Part shown: piece after piece, positions 1-10,524 of the stretch
How positions within the stretch are numbered: position 1 is the stretch's first letter
Layout: each line of letters opens with the position of its first letter
The notes under the pieces: model-generated
What the model was told of the DNA's origin: nothing
Databases searched by the model: none
The model's input: the letters and a program-made list of their open reading frames with translations, nothing else
Program-made: the position numbers and the translations under genes
Source: Costus lasius
Lineage: Eukaryota; Streptophyta; Magnoliopsida; Zingiberales; Costaceae
Length of the DNA: 64,000 nucleotides
Direction: 5' to 3'
NCBI GenBank assembly: GCA_027563935.2
Contig: CM050454.1
Span: 20,891,501 to 20,955,500, forward strand

Positions 1-1623
1 CGGTGCATGCTAATTTGGGACCCCGATCTGTCCCCAAAGTGGATACTACTGGGTATGTGCTCAATAACATGCAACTGTTCACAAATATACTATCCACAAC
101 GTTGATACTGAAAACAATAACTTGCTTGAACATACTTGACTGGTAGTGAACAATTGCAAACATACACGGCAATAATATAGCTGGCAAATCTTTGGTTATG
201 CATAGGATACTATACTATTTGAATCAATGAAAATAACGATAACAAGATTTTATATACAGAAATCTGGTTTGAGGTCTTACCTCCGAAAAGCCAAGAAAAA
301 CGATGCAAGCCAAATAGTTGTTTAATCACTCTAAAATACAAATTTGTACAATAACTCTATCAAATAAGATTCAAACTGAAAAACAGAGACTACCAACATA
401 AGCGAAACATCTCAAAACCTAGGAAACCGATCTTGGATCCAGTGAACCGGACACAAAACCCACTAAACCGCTCAGGATTACAGTGAACCGGTCAGATTCG
501 ACTTGAACCAAGCCAGACCGACACTTAAAACCTAAATTACACAAAATATGAGAATCATCTAAGGACACATAGGATACCATTGGATAGGCATTTTCACAAG
601 CTTTCCAACGACTACCTAAACTGGCCAAGATTCGACCGAATTAGAGCCGAACCGGACCAAATACAAGAACTGGGCTGAAATTGAAATTGAACCACCCAAA
701 CTGTTGAACCGGCCAAATCAATTCCAAACTCAGCGAGCCGGGTTTATTTCAAATAAACCAAACTCAATTTCCCGAAATCAAACCGGACCGGCTGCTCGTT
801 CGCGCCGCCCCATTGCTGCCGTGCAAGGTGGCCGGACTTGCGTCCGTCGCTTGCGCCGGCGAGCTCCTGAGAGCGCGTCGAGTGTCCTTTCGCCGTCAGA
901 TTTCACTAGGAAGCTTCCGACGTCGCCAGAAAGCTTCACAGCTACCTGCGGCGAGCTTTCGATGCACAGTCGAAGCTCTCGCAACAACTGCTAGTATCGA
1001 CGGTGGCGTCGCCGCTGTTGACACACCAAAACCTATCTAAAACGAAACGGAACTTCACCAAAACATAAACGAAGCATGCTTACCTTGCTACGAAGCTGTA
1101 TCGTAGCCTAGAACAGAGATATCGTTGTCGCCGGCTGCGCAGAAGGCGAAAACGGCTGCAACTCCGGCGATCTCCTTCAAGCTCTAATTGCTCCCTCCTG
1201 GCGGCGCGTTGCGGCTCAAAAAGTCTCCAGGTTAAATGAAGAACTAGGGTGAACAGAAGCCCTCTTAAATAGACAAGGGGCACGTCCAAAAATAGCGAAG
1301 GCACGGCGGTGACTCGGTCACCGCAAACTTCGGAGACGACGACGATTCGACTCGTCGCCCAAAACAAAACCGAAACTCAAAACAAATTAAATTGGCGCGG
1401 TTTAATATTGAAAACGCAACTAGCCTGGTGGTTCGGCTGAACCACTACCACGCATGCGTCGTGGGTTCGAGCCCCCGCGGATGCAAAAATTGATTTTGAC
1501 AAAAATTAATACTTTTAAACCTTTTAAAATTCTAAAAAATTCTAAAAAAAATCCATAAAAATCAGGAATTCGATTTTCAATTTTCTAAAATTAGTTTTTT
1601 TTCAAAAAATCTGGGTTATAACA
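1..1623 (-). mobile_element. Partial LTR related to the gag-only (TR-GAG-like) element
   Basis: This block is a diverged relative of the two LTRs at 20946-23547 and 25149-27633. Shared landmarks in the same order are the GAACCGG-rich stretch (about 420-720), a GC-rich stretch with CCGCCG and CGTCGCCG runs (about 790-1010), a stretch ending TTGCTACGA.GCTGTATCGTAGCC near 1083, a tRNA-like unit at 1414-1486, and the terminal GGTTATAACA ending at 1623. The full LTR is about 2.5 kb, so its left part lies outside the window. Orientation follows the complete copy, whose gag is on the minus strand. No gag is seen here, so it could be a solo LTR or one end of an element. The flank after the terminus is CTTAG; the matching target duplication would be outside the window. 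Confidence 0.8.
1414..1486 (+). other. tRNA-like unit with Pol III A and B boxes inside the LTR
   Basis: An A-box-like TAGCCTGGTGG starts at 1421 and a B-box GGTTCGAGCCC starts at 1464. The 43-base spacing is that of a tRNA gene. Acceptor and T stems do not pair well, so this is not a tRNA gene; it looks like a tRNA-derived promoter relic. It reads on the strand opposite to the element's gag. Confidence 0.6.
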
Positions 1624-1728
1624 CTTAGCTAGCGAGAAAATAATTATTTGGTAATTAACAATAAGGTCTTTGTGGATCGATATTTTTATTACTTCGATAA
1701 TTCCGTGCACATGCGGAACCCTATCATA
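1624..1728 (+). mobile_element. 3' end of a Tat/Athila-like LTR
   Basis: The segment from CTTAGCTAGCGAG through TTATTACTTCGATAA to CCGTGCACATGCGG and CCCTATCA matches the ends of other Tat-type LTRs here (31842-31888 with 33399-33440, and 47050-47154). The LTR at 1-1623 interrupts it on the left and copia LTR sequence begins at 1729. It is a fragment with no coding content. Confidence 0.65.
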
Positions 1729-2910
1729 ATGCATCTGTACCTAGTCACGATGATAGGGATGTCAATGTCGATATCCATTCCAATGACCTGGGTAGCAGCG
1801 ATGAACTGCTAGGTGCCACTCACTGCTTGTGGTGACCTTTGGTCAGCACTGCCAGCGTCAAAGGAACCTATAGGGTCGAACACTTTGATACTCAAGTTCT
1901 CGTACTGATCGGGAAGCCTTATGATCGAGTTATTGGATAACTCGGATCTAATTGGGAGATTTCATCAGCGCCAATGGGCCTGATGAGATGGAAGAGAGTT
2001 ATTGGAGCCAAACTTTATTTTCGGCAAGTTGACCCGTATTTGACCATGGTTGGTCACATTTGGATTACGGTTCCATTGGATTGGATCCATGTGCTTAATC
2101 AACCCATGTAATGAAGTTTGGGCTAGCTCATTACCCAATGAGGCCCAATAACAAGTTGTCATGAAGAGGCAATGGGCTAAAAGGATATAATAGAGAGAAA
2201 TCTCCACCCCATTGGCGCCTAGGGGCATAATGGGGTGGAGTGGGCAAATTTGCTTCATTAAGGAAGTAATATGCGCCTAGCCCTTGTTCCTTTGATGGTA
2301 TGAATGCATTTAAAGCATGTCTTGGCTGATATGGTGTTTGGGCAATTATGGATAGGTTAAATGAGGTTTATGGTAAAGTCTTGGACCCTAGCCGGCCCTC
2401 TCTTAGTGTTTTATTCCTTGGAGGTGTGAGAACACATCTAAGAGGCAAGAGCAAGGGCTTTGGCATAACTTCCATCTTCCAACAAGAGGGCTGCAAGCTT
2501 CTTCCCTTCTTCCTCCTCCTTTGGTGCAAGAGAAGCAAAGGCTTGGCGGCGTTCTCCCTTCTCCTCTCTTCTTCTTCAATTGGCGCTTCTACCTTGGAGG
2601 TGGCACAAGCATTGGAGAAGGTGACTAAGGCTTGGATCTTCTTCCCGAGGCTAGCACCGGGCGTGGAAGTAGAGGACTCGAGGTATCCGTGTGTGTGAGA
2701 CTACATAGGGCGCACGCTTGGGCGCCTGCCTCGACATCGGCCTCATCTTGCTTTAAGGTTTTTTCTAACTCATCGTGTTGACTCTCTCGCATGCGATCTT
2801 CACTAGGTTTTTGGGACTGGCTCATTTTGGGGATATTGCTTCCTCTGTGCAATGTATTTGTGTAATCTTTATCTCTAAAAATTATAAAATATCCCTGGGG
2901 TTTCCCAACA
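1729..2910 (+). mobile_element. Ty1/copia LTR, 5'-truncated, forward orientation
   Basis: The sequence is the reverse complement of most of the LTR at 15019-16946. Matching landmarks are GCATCTGTACCTAGT near 1731, the TTGGCGCTGATGAAATC block near 1960, GGCTAGCACCGGGCG near 2650, and the terminus GGGTTTCCCAACA ending at 2910. About 670 bases of the LTR's beginning are missing. A short extra stretch lies just before the terminus, around 2835-2890. The end joins directly to reverse-strand reverse transcriptase at 2911 instead of to a primer-binding site or flank, so this LTR faces the opposite way from its apparent partner. Confidence 0.8.
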
Positions 2911-3570
2911 ATAATCTCTCACAGCTTCATCAAACCGAAGATTCCAACTTCGAGATGCTTGCTTTAATCCATAAATGGATTTCTTTAGCCTGCAGACTTT
3001 ATTAACATCTGTAGGGTGGATGAAGCCATCTGGTTGTGTCATATACACATCCTCTATCAGCCTCCCGTTAAGGAACGCTATTTTAACATCTATCTGCCAT
3101 ATCTCATAGTCATGATATGCAGCTATAGCAAGCAGAATCTGAATGGATTTGATCATGGCAACAGGCGAGAAGGTTTCATCATAGTCCACCTCGTGGACTT
3201 GTTTTAATCCTTTAGCTACTAGTCTACCCTTATAGGTAACTATGTTGCTATCTATGTCAGTCTTCCTTTTGAAAACCCATTTGCACCCTATGGGTTTTAC
3301 CCCATCAGGCAGCTCAACAAAATTCAAGACTTGGTTAGTTGACATGGAATCCATCTCAGATCGCATGTCCTCAAGCCATCTCTCAGAGTCCGGTCCACTG
3401 ACTGCCTCGTCATAACTCCTAAGCTCATCCTCAATGATAAAGATCCCATCATGTTGGGTCGGCAGCGACCCATACCTCTCAGGTGCACGATGAATCCTCC
3501 TAGACCTACGTGGGACCTGTGTCTGAGCCTCAGGTTGGCTAGCAACCGATGCAGGTGGCTCAGGTTCCAT
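2911..3570 (-). pseudogene. Ty1/copia reverse transcriptase fragment
   Basis: The reverse strand encodes the start of a copia RT (RVT_2 family), which copies element RNA into DNA. Visible are the basic linker RRSRRIHRAPERYG, the strand GCKWVFKRK, the core IDVKIAFLNG (canonical form IDVKTAFLNG) and SIYGLKQASRSWNLRF. The domain stops before the YVDD catalytic motif: after EAVRDY the frame runs into LTR terminal sequence in inverted orientation, giving a chimeric tail. The upstream frame is broken near 3600-3650, which separates this piece from the integrase part. The RNase H domain is absent. It cannot make an active enzyme. Confidence 0.9.
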
Positions 3571-4086
3571 CTTTGTGTCTTGTGGTTACACTTGGACCTC
3601 ATCCAAGTCAAACTTCCTCCCATTGACTTCTCTCATGAGAAATTATTTCTCTAGAAAGACAACACCCCGAGCAACAAAAATTTTATTCTCGGTGGGAACA
3701 TAGAAGTAGTATCCTTTAGTTTCCTTAGGATACCCCACAAATACACACTTATCAGATCTAGGTTCTAGCTTGCTAGAATCCTGACGTTTGACATAAGCCT
3801 CACATCCCCAGATCCTGATAAACGAGAGGTTAGGGCATCTCCCACTCCATACCTCGTATGGTATCTTGGAGACACTCTTAGATGGAACATTATTCAGTAT
3901 AAGAGAAGCTGTCTCAAGTGCAAAACCCAGAATGAGGGTGGTAGAGTTGCATGACTCATCATAGATCGAACCATGTCCAATAAGGTTCGATTTCTCCTCT
4001 CAGGCACACTATTCCATTGGGGTGTTCTAGGAGGAGTGAGTTGGGTTGAATCCCACACTCTCTCAGATAGTCAAAGAACTCACCGC
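3571..4086 (-). pseudogene. Ty1/copia integrase C-terminal part, frameshifted
   Basis: In broken reverse-strand frames this stretch encodes the part of copia integrase after the catalytic core. Peptides such as YEVWSGRCPNLSFIRIWGCE, CVFVGYPKETKGYYFYVP and ENKIFVARGVVFLEK are recognisable and typical of the family. A frameshift near 4087 separates it from the core domain and at least one stop separates it from the RT. It is a decayed part of the same polyprotein as its neighbours. Confidence 0.8.
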
Positions 4087-5130
4087 TCAGGTACTCTCCA
4101 CCACGATCTGATCGAAGAGTTTTAATGGATTTTCAAGCTGGTTTTCTACTTCATTTTTGAACTCCTTGAATTTCTCAAAGGATTCAGACTTATGTCTCAT
4201 CAGATAGACATAACCATATCGACTGAAGTCATCAGTAAATGTGATGAAGTAGTTGTACCCTCCTCTTGCTTGTTTTCTGAATGGCCTACACACATCACTG
4301 TGTATAAGATCCAATGAACCTCCTGCCCTCCCACCGATCTTGGTGAAGGGCGCCTTTGTCATCTTCCCTGATAAACAAGGCTCACAAGTATCAAATTCCT
4401 CCAAGGAACTTGAATCTAACAACCCATTTGCATGGACTTGTTGGATGTGATTCTTGTTTGTATGGGCTAATCGACAATGCCATAGGAAAGCACCAACTGA
4501 ACCACTCAGTTTGATCCTTTTGTTATTTATGTTACAAATAAAACTATCCATGTCTAAGACATATAATCCATTGCACAAAGTACCCTTCCCATAAAACATG
4601 TTTGCAAATGAGAAAGAACAAGAGTTCTCCTTTATTTCAAACTTAAATTCTTTCTTTGCCAAGCAAGGAATGGACACAATGTTTTTAGTAAGTGAAGGTA
4701 CATAATAGCAATGATCTAGTTCTAATAGAATTCCAGAAGGCAAGGAGAGAGTCAAAACTCCTACAGCAACAGCAGCAACTTGTGACCCGTTTCCAACCCG
4801 TAGGTCAATCTCTCCAGGCCGCACCGATCTACTTTTCTTGAGCCCCTGCATATTTGTACAAATATGAGATCCACATGCGGTCTCCAATACCCATGACATA
4901 GAAGTAGAAAGGTTGACTTCAGTAACATAAATACCTGAGTATGAAGACGAAGCCTTGCCTCTCTTCTTCTCATTCTGAAGTTGCACTATGTCCTTTATCA
5001 TGTGAGGTGGTCCTCCACATGAGTAGCACTTGTTATTCCTGACTCTTTCAATCTTTATCTTCAATGTCTTAGTTAAGCCTTTCGGCTCAACGCATTGAAT
5101 GTCTACTGTATGAGGGTTGAGCTTAACCAA
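4087..5130 (-). pseudogene. Ty1/copia gag zinc knuckle, protease and integrase core
   Basis: This 347-codon reverse-strand frame runs through several polyprotein domains in the usual copia order. A zinc knuckle begins CYSCGGPPHM but its last cysteine is lost. The protease region reads WVLETACGSHIC, where the family has DTG, so the catalytic aspartate is replaced by glutamate and the site is dead. The pre-integrase zinc-binding part has LWHCRLAH and CEPCLSGK (HHCC pattern). The integrase core has LDLIHSDVCRPF and YFITFTDDFSRYGYVYLM, then breaks just before the third catalytic residue by a frameshift. The frame is surrounded by other reverse-strand parts of the same element, so this is a relic. 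Confidence 0.9.
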
Positions 5131-5147
5131 TTCATCAAAGAGCTACC

Positions 5148-5453
5148 TTAGATTAGAGATAATCTCAGGGCACTCTTAGATTCATATTTTCCTCTTAATT
5201 CGGGTGACATGTTGGTTAGCATCAAATTAGTAACCTTCAAAGTATCAGCCTGATGCTTATCATAAGCATCCTTCTCAGCCGCTGAGGCCGAGCATGGAAG
5301 TGGCTTAGGAATAGGCTTCTCAAGGACATAGAGCTTCCTCTCGAGCTTGAGCACATTTCTCAAGTTCATATACCAATCCAATAAGTTGGATCCAACCAAT
5401 TTTTCCCTTTCTAGGGTAGATCGCAGTGACCATTTGCCATTGTTCATAGCCAT
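5148..5453 (-). pseudogene. Ty1/copia Gag N-terminal fragment
   Basis: The 101-codon reverse-strand frame starts with ATG at 5453 and reads KLVGSNLLDWYMNLRNVLK, then LERKLYVLEKPIPKPL and MSPELRGKYES. This matches the UBN2-type capsid region of plant copia Gag, which packages element RNA in virus-like particles. A full domain would run about 200 residues; here a stop follows SALRLSLI. The separation from the next frame (from 5130) points to a deletion or frameshift. The start is chosen because upstream sequence is untranslated leader. Confidence 0.8.
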
Positions 5454-5460
5454 TGTTCTA

Positions 5461-5854
5461 CAATAACCAAGAAACAGCAGATTAGTACTACTTCAAATCA
5501 TCTAAATTGGACTTATTTTAAATGATTATGACTCCCACTATTTTAATCTAATTGACAACCCACAAAGTCAATAGGAAAATACGGGATTTCCTAGTGAGAT
5601 GGGATCCTTATTCCACATAGGGCTTCGCGTCCCACGAGGGTGGGATGAGATGCACAAAGTGACCCATGCTTCTTTAGGTGGGCACACCGGCCGATTGCTC
5701 TAAGCAATTCCCCTTATTGAGACAGTCTAGGCATTTCATATCCAGCAAGGGCTGGATACAGCATAAAACCCTAACCTCTCAACGATGCCTCTAGAGTTTC
5801 ATCATGTGCCCAACACATATGAAAATCTAGTCAAGTCCATTCCTAACCGTTATG
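5461..5854 (-). mobile_element. Copia 5' leader, proximal part
   Basis: This non-coding stretch contains landmarks (AGGGCTGGATACAGC, TAGAGTTTCATCATGTG and CATTCCTAACCGTTATG) that recur in reverse complement in the leader of the copia element at 36799-38300. It is therefore leader between primer-binding site and gag. The Tat-like insertion at 5855 splits it from 13765-15018. Confidence 0.7.
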
Positions 5855-7343
5855 TGATGTGTTGCATTTACACCATGTTTTTGCCTATGTTTTAAATCAT
5901 ATTTTGGGCTTAATTGAATGATTCTATGCAATTTTTAGTGTTTTTACTTCACTTTGAACAGAATCTTCACTTTTCTTGGTTTTATTGAAAATGTAGGTAA
6001 AAAGGCTAAAAAATGATGGATTTTGGGAGATTTGAAACCATAATACGATTCCCGAGGAAATTACGAAGTTGCACGTCAAATCTGGAGTCAAAATGATGAA
6101 GAACGCAACTTTCACGGCCTTGGCCATAATTTTGGGTTGGCCGTAATTTTTGCTTTGAAGGGCGATGAAATCAGCTAAGTCAAAAAGTTCACAGAAACTT
6201 TCACGGGTGAGGCCGTGAATCCATCACGGTCTGTGAAACTTTCTATGTACAAAGGCGCTGTACACACAAAAGCATTTACAGCCTCAGCTATAAATTCATT
6301 ATGGGCCGTAAAAATGTCCGCCCGACGTGTTTCTCACTCGATTCGACTCTAAATTGAACCATAATTGAACCAAACCAGGCAGAAACCTTCCTAGATGGGT
6401 TCTATACTGATTAGACTATAAAAGGAAGGGTTTTGGTAGGGTTTCGGGGGCTTCTACGCATGAAAATGAATGGCGATGGCAGCGATGGCGAAAATCAATT
6501 CTAGGGCAGAAAATGAACAGGAAAGCCACGCAAAGGAAGAATTAGAGGGTTCAACTTCGTCTCCAGATTGAAGGGAAGCCTTTCTAGTATCTTGTCTAGC
6601 GATTTCTTTTATTTTTATTGTGTTTTCATGCAATTTTCATCGATGAACATGCTGTTTGCTTTGAACATGAACGTATAAACCCTATTTTCGGGATTTGGGA
6701 AGCAGCCCGTTGACTGATTTATGAATTACATCTTTTGTATGAATCTTTGTTAGAATTTTTACAGTATTGATTTGATTAGAATTGTGTTATTCCGTAATTT
6801 ACCTTAGCCATGTAATTTTACATCTTAGACGTTGCGAGAAGGACCGAGAGGTGAATCGTAACGTCAAATCTATTCTTTTCAAACATACGAATCCAATCAC
6901 GAGAGTAGTTTGGATTCGTTTGAAGGATTAACATGGTTTTTCATAGAACTTAAAGGGTCTATTTATGTTAATTGTCACGAGAGTAGGGAATTAATATAAA
7001 TAGATACCGGATTACGCTTCGAGAGGAGGTAATCTGTACCTTAGGAAAAATCCCTTTCAAAACAATAATATTCTGTTTAAAGATTTATTTTTACTAAATT
7101 CATAATCATCAACGTGGTGAAACCCTGAGTCCTGATTTTATCTGAATTGATTTTTAGCCAAAACCCAAAAACCACCTTTTTGTTTTCTTCTATTAGAAGT
7201 TTTCAAAACAAAGACTACACTTTGAATTGTCTAGATATAGATCAATCGTGTAATCAATACTTGACCACTTGATCCTCGTTGGGAACGATAATCTTTTTAT
7301 TAATTCGATAAATCCGTGCACTTAAGGATCGCACCCAAGTTTT
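5855..7343 (+). repeat. 5' LTR of the Tat-like element
   Basis: It pairs with 12259-13764. It includes a block of GGCCGTAA and GGCCGTGA motifs at about 6110-6315 and a TATA box at 6417. Later landmarks are the blocks CACGAGAGTAG and CGAGAGGAGGTAATCTG. Confidence 0.8.
6417..6423 (+). promoter_or_regulatory. TATA box of Tat-like 5' LTR
   Basis: TATAAAA lies about 560 bases into the LTR, just after the GGCCGT motif block. The same sequence is at the same place in the other LTR (12835). Confidence 0.6.
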
Positions 7344-7361
7344 TGGCGCCGTTGTCGGGGG
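7344..7361 (+). other. Primer-binding site, Tat/Athila type
   Basis: TGGCGCCGTTGTCGGGGG directly follows the 5' LTR region. The TGGCGCCGTTG form is the usual primer site of plant Tat/Athila elements. Confidence 0.8.
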
Positions 7362-7365
7362 TCAG
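7361..7365. repeat. Target duplication of the solo LTR, left copy
   Basis: GTCAG precedes the solo LTR and GCCAG (9049-9053) follows it. Four of five bases agree. Confidence 0.65.
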
Positions 7366-7625
7366 TGATGTAGCAACTAATAGGTGAGGGGGTCTTTAAG
7401 CCGTACTCTAGGGTTTTACACAATGCTCGATAAAACGGGAGAGGGTCATGAGACGAGGGAAGAAAAAATGCGTCGGAAAAGTGCAGGTAATCCGGTAGAG
7501 ATTAGGGCAACACGAATGCGAATGAAGCGAACGGCACCCAACTAAATAATATAGCACACTAACCTCGTAGCAAATTTAGTGAATTCCTGCAACTCTCTTA
7601 GTGCATTTTAAGCTTAGCTTGCGTT

Positions 7626-7639
7626 GGGGGGGGGGGGGG
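7626..7639. repeat. Homopolymer run of 14 G
   Basis: Fourteen consecutive G in the solo LTR, in a position without such a run in the relative at 17135-18875. Confidence 0.9.
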
Positions 7640-7989
7640 TGGACTGCGGCTTTGCGGGGTTCAGCTCGCGCGTCTACGCAGCTGAAACAAACCAAGGACA
7701 AGAGATACCACGCCTCTGATGAACGGACAGCCGTGGGTGAAGAAAAAAGGAGAAAGCCAACTCGGTATCAAAGCAAGCAAATAGGAAAACAGGCGAACCT
7801 GACCCACCGGAGGGTGGGATTTACTTCTTATATAGTTGGAAACCAAGCTGAGTCGAAACACCGGTCGCCGACTCTTACAACTCCAAAGGCGAAGCAACTT
7901 CACCTCCCACACAAGTTGGAAGCTCACTCTAGCTCACCAGGAGATCCCTATCACTAAGAGAACTAAGCAACACACTAGCCCTACCTCCT

Positions 7990-7996
7990 CTTTTAT
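7990..7996 (-). promoter_or_regulatory. TATA box of the solo LTR
   Basis: TATAAAA on the minus strand, aligned with the TATA boxes at 18221 and 29847 in relatives. It could still drive transcription leftwards out of the LTR. Confidence 0.6.
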
Positions 7997-8517
7997 AGAA
8001 TAAGAGGGGAGGGAACAAATAAAATACACAAGAGACACTCTACTTTAACCACCTACCAACTCTTGCAGGCCACAAAAGTGGTCAAGCTGCAACTACAAGA
8101 TGAAAATTAACAAACTACTATCTAATATTCTTTGAAGCTGGTAGCACAATCCTACGTCTTCGTACAGGGGTGGTTTAGACGCGCTCCGAGCACACGACGA
8201 CAAAACAGCAGAACTTCGATGTTGTGGGCTGGGTCACCACCATCCCGGCTTGGTCTTGGGCAGTGTTGCTAATCAGATTACGCAGCCCACTTGGAGTTGG
8301 ATCTTCAGGGGGTTGGCAAGTAGTGCCCTTGGGTTGCGCCACTTCGGTATGGATGGAAAGAGGGCTAATGATGCCCAAGGGGCTTACTTTGGCATTGGGA
8401 TCGCTGGATTTCCACCTTGTTGGGCTCCTTTGTGTTGTCATGGGGTGGAGCAACATGGTAGGGAGGGCGGTGCACATCGAAGTGGGGTCGTCGGTGTTGC
8501 AACGCATCTCCAGGGGC

Positions 8518-8832
8518 AGACACGGCCTGGCCGTGATGGCGAGCACGGCCGTGTTCAGAGTGGGCGAAGTCCACGGAATCGGGCACGGCTTGTCCGTGAC
8601 CAGGAGCACGCCCATGTTCGGTGTGGCCGAAATCCACAGAACCGGGCACGGCTTGCCTGTGACCAGGAGCACACCCGTGATGGGAGTTGCTGGGATCCAC
8701 AGAACCAGGCATGGCTTGCCCGTGAGTAGGAGCACACCCGTGTTCGGCGTGGTCGAAATCCATAGAGCCTGGCACGACTTGCCCATGACCAGGAGCACGC
8801 CCGTATCCGGCGTTCGCGTCTTCGGGCGACTG
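8518..8832 (-). repeat. 63-base tandem array in the solo LTR
   Basis: Five units start at about 8518, 8581, 8644, 8707 and 8770. Each has a GGCACGGCTTGCCCGTGACC-like palindrome followed by AGGAGCACGCCCGTG. The period is divisible by three, which keeps frames open on both strands. Confidence 0.85.
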
Positions 8833-9273
8833 TGTCATGGCCATGACGGGGCGCACGGCCTGGCCGTGATGGGGCGCACGGCCTAGCCGTGTCGGGGTCT
8901 GGGGAACTCTAACTAAGGTGAAAATTCCGGGGAAAACTCCTGGGGTCCTGGGGAGTCTCCCCAAGTGTCTTTTGGAGGGATTGGGCCGTCTTTTGGAGGG
9001 ATTGGGCCGCCCTCAAGTGTGTTCATGGGTCTGTTTGCTCCTGCATCAGCCAGGCCAGTCAATATTGATTTAATCATGAAATTTATAGACTAGACATTTT
9101 TTTATTTATTTTTGTTTTTGTTTTTGTTTTATTTGTTTTTCACATTTTTTTCATATAGTTAGTTTATTTTATTTTCCTCTTTTTGGATTAACACGTTGTA
9201 TGAATAGGATAACTCAAAAATCACTTGTCTACATATTTTATATATTTTTGAATTTTATTGCGTAAACTGAAAA

Positions 9274-10524
9274 ATGATGTTTAATCAATGTCAATGGTCA
9301 GGTCAGATGTATGTGCCACCGGCGATGCAGACAAGAGAATATGGTACGGATTCATTACAATCACTTGCAGCAAGGGTAAATTCTTTTTCTCAACACACTG
9401 AATATTTAAGAATGCAATATTCTATTGTTTGTGATATTTGTGGTTCTCATGGGCATCATTTCAATGAATGTCAAGTAGGGATTCCTCCATGCTTTAACTT
9501 GCCTAGTACCTATAATCAAAGTTGGGAGGATCATCAAAACTATTTTTACCAGAATGACCCAGCTTTTATTTCACAATCAGACTTTAGTGAACCTCAAAAT
9601 TCCAACTTAGAAGCCATTCTTGAAAATCTTTTAGCTGCTGTAAACAAACAAAGTGAGGATATTCATAGTATGATTTATAGTACTAATAAAAATGACATAG
9701 AGGATGGAATACAGGATAAATCTGAGAATTTTGTAGAGTTGGAACAATCATTATTCATGACTCCTGATTATGATTTACCTTCTTCAAATTTTGATGATTT
9801 TGAAAATTTTGGTGACTGTGATTTACCTTCCTCAGCACTTTACTAGCCATCTAGTCCCCTCTCACGTAATGAAGTGTCATGCAACACAAATACTTGGGAC
9901 ACATTTGATGAAAAATTTAAACTTTTTGAGTCCTATGAGAAGCAGGATAATGAATTTATGGATCCTCATATAAGAACTAATGAGATAGATAGGGATGAAT
10001 TTGATAGTGTTAGGATGGAATACGTCCCTTCATTTTCGTATTACACCGCCACCATTGAAGAGAAAAAAATTGAGGAAAAAGATAAGGAAGAGGATCCTTA
10101 GCATATTACACCACCACCTCCATATGAACCATCAATCCCTTTTCTCGAGGAAAAATCATTAGGGATTTGCATTATAGATGATATTGAGGATAATGATGAT
10201 GAGATGATTGAAATATCATTTGATTCAAATGCTACCATAGGTACCCAAAAGATGATAACACATGAGATTATTGATCATATTGGCATTGAGGTAAGTGAAA
10301 AACCCAAAATAAAATTTAAAAATTTCTTGATCAATCCAAGGTATGAATTCTTTGATTTTAATTCTAATCTTCTTCCAGTTGCTAATGTAAATCTAAAGGA
10401 AGAATGCATGATTTTACTTTTGGATAAATACAGAAAAATTATTGAATATTCTTTGCATGACTCTAACTTCTGTTTTTGTATATATGTACTGGACAGTGCA
10501 ACATTGATCCACCTATTTCACTAG
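9274..10524 (+). pseudogene. Tat/Athila-like gag with two in-frame TAG codons
   Basis: A single frame of 417 codons starts at ATG 9274 and ends at TAG 10522-10524. It is interrupted only by TAG at 9844-9846 and TAG at 10099-10101. Residues about 53-66 form a zinc knuckle, CDICGSHGHHFNEC (CX2CX4HX4C), the nucleic-acid-binding motif of Gag. The rest is rich in Asp, Glu, Asn and Ser, as in the C-terminal part of such proteins. No capsid domain is seen before the knuckle, so the N-terminal part is missing or diverged. Both stops could derive from CAG glutamine codons, which fits decay; readthrough cannot be excluded. Confidence 0.7.

Larger units (their letters stand above)
7366..9048 (-). mobile_element. 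Solo LTR of the gypsy family seen at 17135-30156
   Basis: On the minus strand it begins TGATGCAGGAGCAAAC and ends TTGCTACATCA, matching the LTR at 17135-18875 along its length. The block of TATA box, CCCACCCTTCCGGTGGGT-like inverted repeat and CGGATGGCC is shared. It splits the Tat-like element immediately after its primer-binding site and has a near-perfect 5-bp duplication, so it is an insertion that later lost its interior by LTR-LTR recombination. It holds five 63-base tandem units (8518-8832). Long open frames in it on both strands come from that repeat and are not genes. A run of 14 G lies at 7626-7639. Confidence 0.9.

Noticed and set aside
8175..8964. Overlapping open frames of 160-220 codons on both strands
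   Set aside because: They are produced by a 63-base tandem repeat (a multiple of three) inside a solo LTR. The translations are repeat peptides without a known domain.
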